Of a DNA stretch of 64,000 bases, positions 46,601-59,800 are shown piece by piece. Every line of letters starts with the position of its first letter. Positions within the stretch are counted from its first letter, which is position 1. Made by a program: the position numbers and the translations under genes. The stretch spans positions 13,505,222 through 13,569,221 of the forward strand of contig OZ037766.1 in the NCBI GenBank assembly GCA_964035545.1. The letters run 5' to 3'. The notes beneath the pieces were generated by a model that saw only the letters and a list, made by a program, of their open reading frames with translations, was not told where the DNA came from and did no database searches. Origin of the DNA: Bugula neritina (Eukaryota; Bryozoa; Gymnolaemata; Cheilostomatida; Bugulidae).

Positions 46601-49137
46601 TAAACTGTGCCTTGACTTTTTGGAGTATGAAGGACTGGGGAAAAACAGCTTGAAGCCTTTGAAGCTGAGCCCTGATTCCATTATGCAATTATCATTTCAG
46701 GTTTGAACAGCCAAGTTTTACATTTTGTTTTGATTAGAGTTAGATAAGTTTTGAGGGGAAGGAAAGATCTGTAGCCCCCCCCCCCCTCCTAATTTGTCTT
46801 CTGATAAGCAGGAACTTTTAAACAGGGCTTGTTTCTATTTAATATTACTAAACTTTTTAAAGCTCAATTATTTTATTGAAAATTATTCTTATCTTTAAAA
46901 CATATAGTGCATTATCTCACCCAATATTTTATCCTTTAAAAGCCCTATATTGTATAGTAATACAATATATTGTATTACTATCTAAACAAGCAAATATTGT
47001 TACTAACAAGCAATAAACTGTGATTTTCATTTGTGACCACTAATATGTTTTGATTTCTGTACATCTTCCTTTTTATATTTTGTTGCTGTATTGCAGCCCT
47101 TTTACTGTAAAACCACAATTTAATTTTTAGACCCTCGTTTTCTCATCTGTTATATTTTTTAATTATGCACATAGTGGAAGGCTGGTTGACATAATTATTC
47201 ACTTTATAAGCTTATAGATAAACAAACTTACTATCTATAAACTTCATGCAATATTGACTAACAGCTCTAACACAAGTTTTATCACACGTTTAATATTGAA
47301 ATTGATATAATAAAACTGTCAAATCAGCAGTCTAAATCATTACAATAGTTTAGTATGGAAAGTTATTATAATTCAACTATCCATTCGAAATTTAAATCAT
47401 TGTAATAGAAATACTCACAACTCATAAATTCTTGCTTTTAGATGGCTTATAAAAAAGCCTACGGATCAACTCCTGCCACGTATGAGTCAAGTAGTACATC
47501 TGCCTTCAAACATGGCCGAACTGAAACAGTGCGCCCCGCTACTCTGGCCACAAATGCGGCCTGTGAGCTGCTGGCCAAAGACTCTTCTAGAGATGAGATT
47601 CTCGCAGCACTGTCTGAATGCTCCAAAGTACACGGCAACTTGACCAGAAATGCTGCTATGGGTTTGTTCTGATTTATTCTGTTTATTACTAGCAACACCA
47701 TGTAAATCTCTAGAGAATTTGAGATACAAACATAGCAATGTAGTCTATTGACCTAAATATGTATGAAAGAAGTTTTTTTGTAAATAATAGTTCTAAAGTT
47801 ATGCCTACCATTCGAGAAGTTTTCCTCAGTGGCTATTTTTTATTATTATCCATACTTTAATATTGTTGAAAGTTTCCATAAAGCAAACAAAGGATTTATA
47901 ATATTCCGTAGTCTTTATATGTTTTGCCTGTGATGCATATGAATTTCAGATTTTCAATAAGTTAGGAAGCATGAACATTGTTATTTTGCTCTTTTCTCTC
48001 TCACTGCATCACATCTTATTTCTCACATGATTTGTTGCTAAGGTCAAGGATGGGACAGACATCTCTTTGCTCTGCGTCTGCTGGCAGAGTCGGAAGGTTT
48101 AGATGTTCCACTATACAGTGATGAGTCATACCGCCAAATCAATACAATCACTCTTTCAACTTCAACTTTGAGTAGCCCTGCAGTAGCTGCCGGTGGTTTT
48201 GCACCAGTAGTACCTCACGGACTTGGAGTTGGTAAGTTATTGTGCTAATTAAGTTCTAATATATCTTTATATGACCATCACATGAAATATCAATTAAAAT
48301 TATTGTTCCGAAGTTTTGCTAAACTGTACTAAAAATTATGAATCATCATCACCTTTAGTTTCAGTGACTCACTCGTTGTACTCTGCTTAAGAAAACAATA
48401 ACATGCTTTGACCAAGTCCTGTGCTGTTTACTGTGAAAGTTATGTGAAATTGACTAACTATTCCACATCTAATATCTTGCGACTGTTATATCATCAATCA
48501 GGTGTAAATAGTGCAGTTCTGATCAGTGATTTCATAAATTTTTAGTCTTCCATTGGAATATTTAGTTTTTTATCAGTTTTTTTTCTAGAAAGTACTATTG
48601 TTAGTTGTCAGCAAGTTTGGCGGGCTATTCACGTTCTCATAGCTTGAGTGGGTGATTAAAATGTTTAATTCCCCTGTAATTGTTACAGTTAGGTGGACCT
48701 TCCTTCTGTTTGTACAGTGGTGTTATTGTGCTCTTTTTCTAAATTGTTGGTAGGCTATGCCTTTTTTGGATTTCTGATAAAATCGATTGCCTCATTGTGT
48801 GTTATAGTGTTTTAAAAAGCTCTATTAAAATTTTCTTTAGACCAGTAGCTTTATTAGCCATCTTTTCCTCATTGTTGCTTGAGCTTCTGTGTTGTTGTTG
48901 TTTCAAAGATGCTAAATTGCTCTCACTCTGTTATCTTAAGTTTCCACTTTATGGCAGTATAGCTATAGTATAGCCATGTAGTACTAATAGTTGGAGTTTT
49001 CCTCTACAGGTTACGGTATACATGATGATAGACTTGGAGCTGTAGTTACTACATACAAGCCACACAACTCACCATCTGATTTCTTGTCAGCTCTTAAAGA
49101 GTCAGTCGAACAACTTCATGCAGTAGTTAAATCCTAA
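40670..49137 (+). CDS. CPT2: Carnitine O-palmitoyltransferase 2, 15 exons, complete
   Basis: Inner-mitochondrial-membrane enzyme that transfers long-chain acyl groups from carnitine back to CoA for beta-oxidation. Exons: 40670-40705, 40863-40918, 41887-42071, 42714-42773, 42967-43070, 43375-43508, 43706-43810, 44504-44601, 44769-44915, 45196-45316, 46126-46313, 46531-46700, 47442-47661, 48043-48231, 49010-49137. They total 1,941 nt, 646 aa (human 658), all in frame. The leader [12 protein letters not shown] then S/T/R-rich residues is basic and lacks acidic residues, as expected for mitochondrial import. Hallmarks: [47 protein letters not shown], the catalytic [12 protein letters not shown] with H371 (human H372), [45 protein letters not shown] and [18 protein letters not shown] possible poly(A) signal lies at 49692-49697. 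Confidence 0.96.
41295..41337. repeat. 43-bp near-perfect palindrome
   Basis: gttaattggagtgttttcc against its near reverse complement ggaaaacgctcaattaac, with a centre of only a few bases (taacta). It lies in CPT2 intron 2, just left of the 28-bp satellite. Confidence 0.85.
41372..41660. repeat. Composite satellite of 28-bp units in CPT2 intron 2
   Basis: The repeated unit is about gagatgccaattgcaatctc plus tcctagtg, each with the palindrome CAATTG. Units start near 41377, 41404, 41476, 41504, 41532, 41603 and 41631. Every few units a different block (ggatctgtRatt..cctagtaactatgcc) intervenes. The higher-order period between the two actatgcc blocks is 127 bp. Confidence 0.88.
42080..42138. 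repeat. (ATAC)n/(GTAC)n microsatellite
   Basis: Tetranucleotide tract immediately after the donor of CPT2 exon 3. Apparent peptide frames (YIHTYIHT and similar) are repeat translations. Confidence 0.95.
46774..46787. repeat. Poly-C tract in CPT2 intron 12
   Basis: A homopolymer run of about 14 C, unusual in this AT-rich window. Confidence 0.85.
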
Positions 49138-50058
49138 CTGACAATCACTAATTTGACTATGTCATCTGAGGGTCGTCACTTTGAAGTTACAGCTTCTTAG
49201 TAATTTTTAAAAAGCTTCTTCATTTTTTTGTTTTGTCAATCGGAAAAATTGTATGTATTGAAAATCTGTTGAATTTAAAGATATTCTTTACAAATTCATT
49301 TTATAATTTATTGTAGAAACAAAACTGAAAGTCTTTAATATCTACATGTTATAATACAATATTCAAGTTATTGATACTACTAAGTCATTGGCATGAGTCA
49401 TGTTCATCACTTGGAATTTTGTTATTTAGTTTTTTTATGATTTGATCTTAGTCTTGATTTTAAATGTCGACTTCCATAGTTTTCTATTACTTAATTTTAA
49501 GGTATTATTCTTTGAATTATCTTATGTGTTTGAAGATAGCCACTATTTTTGCACTTCATCTTCACTGAAAGTTAGAAAAACTCCTGTCTTCTTTTTTTCT
49601 ATGTTATGTGAACAATTATATATTTACTATCTACTAGTAGCTTATCATAGGTTTTCTTCAATGTAAGTTTAATGTTTGCTAACTAATTAGTAATAAATGT
49701 CTACAAATACTTGCATTTTGCTTTAGGATTATGTAAAAATACTGTTGTGTATTACAATACCCTTCCTCCAATTCACCTCTTAAAGAGTAACAATTTAAAA
49801 ATTGTTAAATACCATTCAAATAGAATTATTCTAAACGTAAAGTGAAATTTTTGTAGCACTCCTTTACTCATACATAAAGGCGTTGTGTGTTTATAAACTT
49901 GCAAGAACTGTAGTTATCTAAATTGTAGTCTGCAACAAAGAAAGTATCAATGCACTTGAGTTCAACAATGGTTTATTTCTGCCAGTATTCAGATTGATGA
50001 CTCTAAACTCTAACAGTATTTTCTCTACTCTCTGTTCACAGGATTTGTTTATAACACC
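49138..50058. other. Intergenic between CPT2 and the STPG gene
   Basis: CPT2 3' UTR (AATAAA at 49692-49697) followed by the upstream region of the STPG gene. An acceptor-like ctgttcacag ends at 50041, 17 bases before the next ATG, so the STPG gene probably has a 5' UTR exon here. Nothing else was recognised. Confidence 0.55.
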
Positions 50059-53000
50059 ATGTCAGGTTCCAACTCAAAACTGTTTGACACGGTGATTAAA
50101 GTGATAGCTAAAAGTGATTCACCAAATAGGTTTAAAACTCTGCAGCGTGAGGCAAAAAAGATTGATCTGAAGAAAACATCTAAATTAGATGCTGAGATAA
50201 ACGAAGATGCCACTGGCACTTCTAGCTTTCTCACCAATGATCAAAGCAAAGGTAAAGGATGAACGGTTTCAGTCTCATTGCAATTCAGTCGTTGTGATTA
50301 CCACTGCTCTCCTCCCCACAAAGTTTTCATTGCTGTGCTGTTTAGTAGTTATACTTTAAACAGTAAAATATGCTGTCATTGTTTGAATTAAAAATTTGCT
50401 TTTTCCAAGATACACAGAAACTACAATGGAAAAGAAGCAATATGGGACATTATATATATGACCGTGAGAACGGAGGTAGACCTTTAACTGTTGGAGATTT
50501 GTCTTCTCCTGGTCCTGCAGACTATGAGCCTGATTATACCAAAAGAAGTCAAATTAAAACTATGCCCAAGTATTCAATTCGCCCTGCTTTTCAAGCTAGT
50601 AAGTAAATTCAAAGCCTATAGGCTATATAGATAAGTCTATAATATATCGTTTGAGAAACAGTGGTTTTTCGTTTCTATTACAGTAACTATGATACTTTTT
50701 GGAAGCAAACGGATATATTTGGCTAGTGATAAGCTAATGACATGGAACTTAGTATCAATGTACTGTGAATTTCTAGGCAATAGGGACTCAGGCTCACCTG
50801 GACCCAAGTATGAGACCTCGCCAGGCGTATTGCAGAAATATCACAAACAAGTCACCATCAAAGGCAGACATCCTACACAGTTTACTCGTAAGTTTTCACA
50901 GTAAGTGCTTATTTTAGATAATATTCTTGCTGAGATGATTCAGGCGCAGTATATTAAGCTGTTACTAATCAGGTCTTGATGGTTAACTACGTTACGTTTT
51001 TAGTCAATCTCATTTGAAGGTAATGGTAACGCTACAAACTTTATGTAAACAGACCGAAGTTGACGATTAAATAATTACAAACTTCAATGTTAGCATCAAT
51101 AGATATTTCATTCGGCATTTTTAAATGTGTAGTCTATTGCAGGACAATAATGCCCCAAGAAGTAGGTTACATAATTGATATCCATTGGTCTGACATTTGT
51201 TCATATGATCACCAATTGTGGACTCTATCACTAGACTTGAAATCTAGGTGATGATAGCTGACTTCATAAGAAACCATTTATCCAAAGTTGTAGAACTTAG
51301 TCTGTTGCAGAAGGTGTTGGCCCTGGGCCTGGTGAATATTTGTCATCATATACTACTGTTGGCTCTAAGCCCAATTATTTAAAAACTACTTTGAAGAAAA
51401 GAATTGATGGCCGCCACAGGGCTGGCTTCAACTCCGTTCTGGAGGAACCAGTTGAGAGTCCAGGTACGTCTTTATAGGTGATTTGTGCGAACAAAAATGT
51501 GGACACTCTTACAGAATGTACAAAATAGACACTGACAATTTGTCAAAAAAGCGAGTGCATCTGTATGTGTGTTTAAAATGTTTTTATATTACAAGTATTT
51601 ACGATTAAGTGATTTCTTATATAGTTTCCAGATATTACTACTCAACTTCTGGTAATCTTGGTTATAAAATTATTTGATTGTTGCTCCTGATTTTTCTGTA
51701 CACAGGATATCTAAATACCCAGGAGCAGTTTTTGATAGACAAAACAGCAAAATCTGTGAGGTTTGGTGATGCACCGAAGTGGACTCTCGTTGGAAAGCCT
51801 ATATGTGCTACAGTTGATGGTCCAGGTATGCAGCTTTCTCTGCTCTGGTTGGTAAACTGAAAATATTAAAAAATGTAACTTGGATATGACAACTTCTTTT
51901 GCCCAAGTGCATTGTAGTGAAAATTGTTTTTACCTCTGCTTTTGCATAGAGTTCTAATATGTTAACTCACTCTGTGGATTTTTCTTACAACACATGAAGC
52001 TATAAGTGAAAATAATTTTCTATTGATTTATAATTTTCTATTCTATTAACACACAAGTAGGACTTATGCTACAATTATCTGCTTAAAAGTCAAATCTAAC
52101 TAAAATTTTTTTTGCAAAATTGCAGCTTTTAGTTATTTATCTTGCATTTACCTGCCATGTAAAGCATTGATGTGGCTTATTAGTAGTATTGTCTAGCCAT
52201 GTTCAGGTTATATTTTTTTCACTTATGTCTATCAAATGAGTAGTCTATAAACTCATTACTTTGTCACTATGAATAAAAATATACCTTGGCGTCTTTGCCA
52301 GACTTTATTTTCTATCATGGTACTTTGGTGAGAAGGAATTTTTTCTGTGACGCTTAGTTAGCCTGTTCCTTATTCGCTCATGTTTTAGACGAACCAGACT
52401 ATGTTAGTGAGTGTAGATTTTGAAGAACGCTAAAGTTCTAAAGCATTGTTTGTTATATAAAAAATAATTAAAGTGAAAAACATCAAAAAATAATATGCTA
52501 AAATAGGACTTTGCAAAAAAACCTTGTGTCTAAGTTTTATTATTTTCTTACTATCAAGTATCAACGACTTTTTTTATTATCCTGAAAACGTTATTTTTTA
52601 ATACCAGAGTTGCAAAGTTTTTTGCTCTCACTTGGAGCTTTTGTACCCATAACTTACTGTTCTTTGTGTTACAGGCCCAGCAGCGTATGGTGTCCCAGCT
52701 GAACCTCACAGAGAGCCCGCCCCGGGAACTTCTATGACCGCCAGACCTCTGCACGGTACAGACTTATTGGTTCTCAGTTTAGCATACATATAAATTAGTA
52801 TTTAGTGGTGATAAGGAAAAACTCTAGCCACAATTCATTTTGTCAAAATAAATTAGTTGCATTAAAATTTAGTTTATGCAACTGCAGTTTTAATTTGTTT
52901 ATTATACTAGAATTTCTAAAGTTTATATCTTCACTGAAAAGTGCACCTTAACAAGATTATGAATTTTCAAAATATTTTGCACACGTTTTGTTTGTGTGCA

Positions 53001-56000
53001 ATATTATGCACACACACAAAATTACAACAGCGCTGCTTTTGCTAGCCCACTCATGTTAATAGTTATCTTATTTATATTTTCTAAAGTCATATTTCAAATA
53101 CATAACAGTCTCTCGCCATTTTGACCTTTTTGTTGTATTTTTGAAATACTGGAGGTTTGCTGATTCATACAATACAGATTCAGTGACTCTCAAGTTTCTT
53201 ATTAACAGGAAAATTTAATAAGAAGATTTTTAAAACTAAGTGGCAATTCTAGTAATAGTTATTTGTTGGAAGTGAAAAAATGCATAAAAAAAAGAAATAC
53301 ATATTTGTGATGCATGTTGCTCACTTTCAAACAAACTGTTTTAGTTTGCTTTTTAGATCAAAATTTTCAGTTGCTTGTGAAAGTCTTTTTACATATTTTT
53401 TATAGCAGAGAAGATTGACATTTTTAAATACAGTTTTTACTTTCATTTTTTACCATTTATTTTTTCCAAAATTTTTTTTGTACATTGCAAAGCAGCAGCT
53501 ATCTAGTTTTCTGTGACTTCATTTACCGGTATGTCAAAACAGGCGAAGAACTTTCTTAATTATTTTATATGAATTTACAAATAACTGAAACTTGATATCA
53601 CCTTAGATTCAGCAGACTTGGAAGATGCTACCCCAGGGCCCAGTGAATACCTACCCTCATTTGCTGACAAACAAAGCAATCCTCGGGCTATAGTCCTACC
53701 AAGGAGAGAGTTGACAACTGGTCAGTCTTTATTTGCTTCAGGCTTGGTTTTATCTGTTATTTTATAAGAATGATATGTGAAATGAATTTAGTCATTACAG
53801 AATGTTATTTTTCTGAAAGTGCTTATAAATTTTTTTTATAAAGTATTGTCTTAGTATAGGCCTAATCACAAACTGTCTTATTTGCTTTGTGTAATTTATG
53901 TTTTAGTATAATTATTTTCATGTACCATACAATAACCATGCCATAACCATTCATAAACCATACAATAACCATACAATAACCATACACCCACACAGTAAAC
54001 TGTAATCTAACATGCATTATATTACACAGGTAGATATGCTCCTGCCCCTAATGAGTACCACATCAATGGACAGTATGATAAGGTTAAAAAATGTTATGAC
54101 TTTAAAGGTCCAAATATAACATATAGACACCACAGTTCCTGTGAAAATGGTAAGCCACAGCTATGTTAATTTGCACTCGAAGTAGGAGTTGTGCTTTCAT
54201 TTCACGTTGATGGTATGAAATAGGATGATATGTACTTGTATATTTATGATAAATTTATTTACTAGTTTTTCAAGCAAAGGAGTTAATTGTTTTTCTTCAT
54301 TTCAAAAGCAGACAGACATACTTGTATAAGTTCACATCTATATTGGCATACTACTACAAGTTTACACCTACATTGACATACTTTTACAAGTTTACACCTA
54401 CATTAACATACTTTACTTGTAAATTGTAGATGCATCACCTGGTCCAAGCAGCTATAATCCACACCACGGATACAAGATCTCAGGTGGAGCTTTCTTCAAC
54501 GGCAACAGAAAGGCACTAACGTGTGCTGACTGTTTGCTGAGCAAAACTAATCTGACTACTACTAAGGCTATACCGGGTGCCTGCACATACTACCCTCAAA
54601 ATCACTGTATCAGCTCAAACTCTAGGCCTAAATACACTTTTGGCACATCTCGAAAGCCTACAAAGTTAAATGGTAATAATCAAATAAATGTTACACAGTG
54701 TTATGAAATATAGATAGATATAGATATAGATAAAATTAATAAAGCCATGCTTGGGATATGTAAGTCTCTTCACATATTGCATGTTTAAATGCAGCTGTTG
54801 ACGATAAATTTATGTCTTTTGGTTAATTTTGCTTCAAAAATATGTAATTTATTGGATGCAAGCAAGTTTATCTTGCACTTTTCTAAATTTTCATCTAGAA
54901 AAACTAAGTTTCTTGTGACCTAGCTTGTTATATATTATAGTATGCATGCCTTACGTACGTCCTAGAAAATAATGTAATTGTTGCTAAATTTTTCACAAGA
55001 ACTGATATAAATCGATAAATGGTTATAATGTAATTTGACTTAATTTGCTTAAATGTTGCTGTCAAAACAGTAGATAAGTTTTTAATCTGCTATGAAATAT
55101 TTGAACTATATTAATAATTCAATTCAATTCTGATTTACATGGTCTCAGTTGGTTGGTATATAACAATAATAATGCTATGTTTTTGTAGATAGACCTGGAC
55201 CAGCCAATTACAGCACTAGAAATCTCACTAAAACTGGCTACTCGCCAGCACCTAAGTTTTCTTTTGGAGGCAGAGGAGTTGCCCATGCTGGTGAGAATAT
55301 TTTGTAGCTAAACAGTTTTTTTATTAAATTATAATAATTGTAATAATATAGCACATGTAATTCGACATTCATGATAATATTAGTTAGAATTTGTACTGAT
55401 TTAAACTGCAAATCTCATGCTGCAATTAGGCTATTTAGGTGTATAGAGTGGAAAGACAACTCCGTCACACACTTTGCCTCTGATATGAAGTATACATGTA
55501 CAAGCTGCAGCTCTCACATGAACAGGGTATAGATATGCTCGGCAATGTGTCAGTATGATATAATGTGGTTTTAACTTTGTTTTATCTGAAAGGAAAGACA
55601 ACTGCTGGTGGAGAATATCACAGCATGCCCTCACCCAGTTATGGCATATCGTACAGCATTCGAGGCCGAAACAGTAAATCTGGTCTCCACACAGGTATGT
55701 AGATAAACAACCGAACTGTCTTGTGAAAATGACATGAGCTAAATGTACTAAATATTAAAGTAGGTTTATAGAGAGTCTATAGATAGATGTTTCTAGGTCA
55801 TACAAGGTCTGTTGGTGTCATTATGTACATGTGTCTATATCACGGGCTTACAACTTGGTTACAGTGCATACTTTGAATCATTTAGGAGGCTCAGCTAATT
55901 TGCCGGGACCACAGTATAACTTGAGAGGTATGACTCACACTGGCAAGTATGCCAAGTGCAATGAAGGTGTGAGTTTAACCAGCAGGTGCTCTCCTCATGT

Positions 56001-56070
56001 GTATTCACCACTGGGCCACCCTGTGAGGTTACAACAATCCTCTGTCCTAACTAACATCCACTTTGGTTAA
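50059..56070 (+). CDS. Sperm-tail PG-rich repeat protein (STPG/ODF3-like), 12 exons
   Basis: Family members are ciliary or flagellar microtubule-associated proteins. Exons: 50059-50251, 50410-50598, 50777-50887, 51311-51463, 51706-51825, 52675-52755, 53607-53720, 54030-54149, 54430-54672, 55189-55290, 55593-55694, 55886-56070. They total 1,713 nt, 570 aa. PG-rich repeats begin most exons: SPGPADY, SPGPKY, GPGPGEY, GPAAY, TPGPSEY, APAPNEY, SPGPSSY, PGACTYY, RPGPANY, LPGPQY, each followed by a basic stretch and an aromatic-G/I patch such as PKYSI, PKYTFG or PKFSFGG. All eleven introns are phase 1, mostly splitting Gly or Asp codons, so exons 2-11 are all multiples of three. It is longer than ODF3 (about 250 aa) and nearer to multi-repeat STPG proteins; the exact orthologue is unsure. 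AATAAA occurs at 56143-56148. Confidence 0.9.
53932..53992. repeat. Short tandem repeat, accatacaata-type units
   Basis: About five imperfect 11-bp units in intron 7 of the STPG gene. Confidence 0.7.
54321..54419. repeat. 30-bp tandem repeat, three units
   Basis: Units at 54321-54350, 54351-54380 and 54381-54410 plus a partial fourth, each like cttNtacaagttYacaYcta followed by cattgacata. It ends just before STPG exon 9. Confidence 0.88.
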
Positions 56071-56879
56071 AGCTTATGATAATGTGTTCAACTATTATAA
56101 GATTTTTGAGAAGTTTCAATGAAACGGACAGTTTGCATTGGCAATAAATATTGGATATTACACCTTATTGATCTGAATTCAATTACACAGATAATATCCT
56201 GCTTGCTTGTAGATTTTCTGTATTCTCACTAAACCATGCAAATAAATTTTGAATTTTTACTGATACTATATTCTTGCAAATACTTTTTACAGTTTACCCC
56301 ATAAAGTCTTAAGCCCATAATTCTTATTATTAAGATGTTGAAAACGTGCAAAAGGGTGTAATAAAAATTGATTGTTGCCAGAGTGCTCGAATTTTTATTG
56401 AGTTGAAAATATAATAATACATTCAATAAATATATATAAATCACTTTAAATTTTGTAAATATACAAAACTCATCATGATAGCAAACTACTCAACTTAGCT
56501 ACATATAAACATAGAATATGTTGAAATCATACACCCGCCTTCTATATTTAACATTACCATATTGGTTGGTGCAACAACTTGACGTAACAGTTGAATATAC
56601 ATAGCTAATGTTGAGCTCAACCTGTATGTGCATGAGTTTCTCACCTCTTTTATAACCTAGTGGAATTATACTGGTAACTGCACTTAACTAGACTGGTTTG
56701 TATTTAGTATTCATATTACTACTGTGTTTAGTATAAAGTATTGAACTGAAAATCAAATATAGCGCTTAAATTTACTTTATGCTATCCAGAACTTTTTATT
56801 CTCAAAACTTATATTCTAATATATTTCTATTTTCAACTGTTAGAAACATATGAATAATAGAGTGACATGGTAAAGTGTG
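56071..56879. other. Intergenic, converging 3' ends of the STPG and sulfatase genes
   Basis: AT-rich 3' UTR sequence from both strands. No coding region was recognised. Confidence 0.55.
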
Positions 56880-59800
56880 TTAGTTTTGCTGTGCCCATGG
56901 TCCCCACACACCACCATTCAGTGCTGGGTTACATTGCTGGTACACCGTCATTGGTATAGCATCCAGCACAGTGTTCTGGTATCTCAGGAGATCATCTAGC
57001 AACCCTTCTCTTATACTAGCATATTTTGGGTTTTTAAACTGGTTTATCTGCTCAGTTGGGTCAGTGAGAATGTTATACAGTTCACCATCTTTCTCAGCGT
57101 ATTCTTCAATGCTCGTTGCTCCAATTTTAAACCCTGCACATGCATAACTTTGTTGTTAAAGGACATCAGAACATGAGGTTGCAGACAATTGATAATTTAT
57201 TTAAAAACTAAGGACAGTTCTAAGACAATATCTATTTTTAATTCTCACTTGAATTAGTGAAATAGAATTAGCAACATGTAACACCATATCACCCTAAAAA
57301 TTACCTGTCCTATTCATAGACAATGATTATTCTCTTGCTTTATGCGACATTAACATTTTCTGTACTTACACTGTTCTACTTGTGCTGCTTTATTTACACT
57401 ACTCTACTTACAGTATTCCATTTACACTGTTCTACTTACACTACTATATTTACACAGTTCTACTTAAACTACTATATTTACACAGTTCTACTTACACTAT
57501 ACTATATTTGCACTGTTCTACTTACATTCAGTGTAATTGTCTTTAGGATTTGGGATGTTAACTCCGCCTCTGTTAACTCCAGTCATCAGTTTCCACCCGT
57601 TCTTGTTAACAATGGCAGCCTGAGTATCTAGTGAGAATTCTGTTGCATTTATCCTTTGACGCTGAACTATGTTGTGCAGCACTTCCTGCAATTAGATGTC
57701 ATTACAGCCTTTAGGAAACATTCACCGGCTTTCCATGTACCGATCTCAGATCGATCTTAGCGAGATCGATCCATGGAAAGACGTCAAAGATCGATCTCAG
57801 TCGTTCTGAGCTGGTCGGTCTGTAGAGCTCGAACTCAGATCGATCTCAAAGCAATAAGACCATGGAAAGACGAAAGATCGATCTGAGAAGTGGAAAAATG
57901 ACTGCTCGCTAAAATGTTGTCTGCTAATAAAAATGATAACTTATTGTTAATTACTAAGCAAAGTACTTAATAATTAAGATAGCTATCTTTTCAGGTGGCA
58001 AAACTTTGACTTTCAGTACAATGATTAAGAAAACTTAATTATATGCAGTAGAAGGTAAAAAAAATGGAAGAATTTAAATTGAATTTAAATGACTATTAAA
58101 ACTTAGTTTCATTAGCTATTTTCTTTGTAATTTTAAGCCTAACAGTCCTGTAAGTTTATTAATAATCTGCAAGACAGCCAGTAATTTTATATAAACTGTC
58201 AAGCTAAAAAATTATTATTAATTATTTTAAATTGGCCAAATTACTATACACTGAAAGCTTTGTTGCGTATAGTTTATAGCTGGGATTAAATTTTAGACTA
58301 CGACCATCTCGTTTTCAACAGTAGTAGCTTTAATCACTCAAATAGGTGAACAAATTATACTTTTAAAGTATCCTTCACTTAAGAGGGGGCAACTTCGCGA
58401 GATCGATCTGACACTCGCATGGAAAACCGATCGATCTGAGCACATGTTTCAGATCGATCTCAGCGAGATCGATCTGAGATCGGTACATGGAAAGCCCGTG
58501 ATTGTGAAGCATTTTACTTGCACTAGCCAATCAAGTAAATATAACTGGCTAACTGCTGTTGTGAAACTACAATAGGAGTTAAAAAAAACAATTTGAAAAC
58601 GTAAATTTATATATAGAGTAGTTTGTACTTATTTTATGAATTTTGTTGAATCGTTATTATTTATTGAATCGAAAGGAATTTGATACTTTAAGGCAACACA
58701 TAATGTTGACCAACTTGCAAGTATTTCCAAAATATTATTCAAGTGCCCTTTCTATATATTGAATATATTATGTGCCTAATTCAATACACATTATGATAGA
58801 AAGCTCATTACATAAAACTATGTTATAAATGCTATCTTGTAGAATACTAATAGTAAAATTAGAATACAAACAATAAGAATAAGTAGTGAAAGAATGTTCA
58901 AAGAAAAGGACATCATTAAAACAAAATTATGACTTAAATTTGAAGCTTCAAAGTTATCCTTTCAGTTAATGAATTTGGTAAATTTTCAAAAACTTGCAAA
59001 ACTTGAAAATTAGTAACAACCCAATTGACAGAATAGTGCATTGTACCAAATTATTATTATAATATTTACATATAAATAATTGTGCTTTGAAAAAAACTTT
59101 TTAACGGGATTTCTCAAGGGGATAGTGACTATAAACTATCATGAGTTTTTTCGCTACCTGATCAGGAGATAGTGGCGAAAGGGGAACAATACTGAATAAA
59201 CAAGTGCAGCTTCACACAAGTGGCTAAAATATAATCTCAACTTTAAGCAGAGTAGGCAAACTTAGCAAAAACTTGTAAATCATTAAAATATAATTTTGCT
59301 AAGCATGAACTTTTCAACTCTATTATAACTATAATTCTGTTACCAATACAAATAGACAATTGAATCATTTTTAAAACATATTATTATGTCTACTACATTA
59401 ACATATCATAAGTAGATATCTATTGCATCTAGTAATAAGGAATAATAGTGTTAAAGTGTTCAACCTAAAAATATTTATAGATAGAAAGTATATTCAGCAC
59501 ACAATTATGCCTGTACCTGTATAAAAATGTATACCTTTACAGAGCATACTGTATATATGATATAGTGTACATGATTCACACCTTGTCCCAGTAGACTGCA
59601 CTAGGGCAATAAATGATATAAGGTTGTGCAACATTCTCAGAAGAGAAATATAGCACTCACTGAAGCATGACTAAAACTAGTCAGGTTTTCTTATTTTCTT
59701 CACAAAAAGTTGTGTGTTGCTCAATGCCATCTATGTCTGTAGGTCACCAGTATGTGCTGTAGCTAATTTCCAGCACAAATGAATTAAACTAGTCATATCA

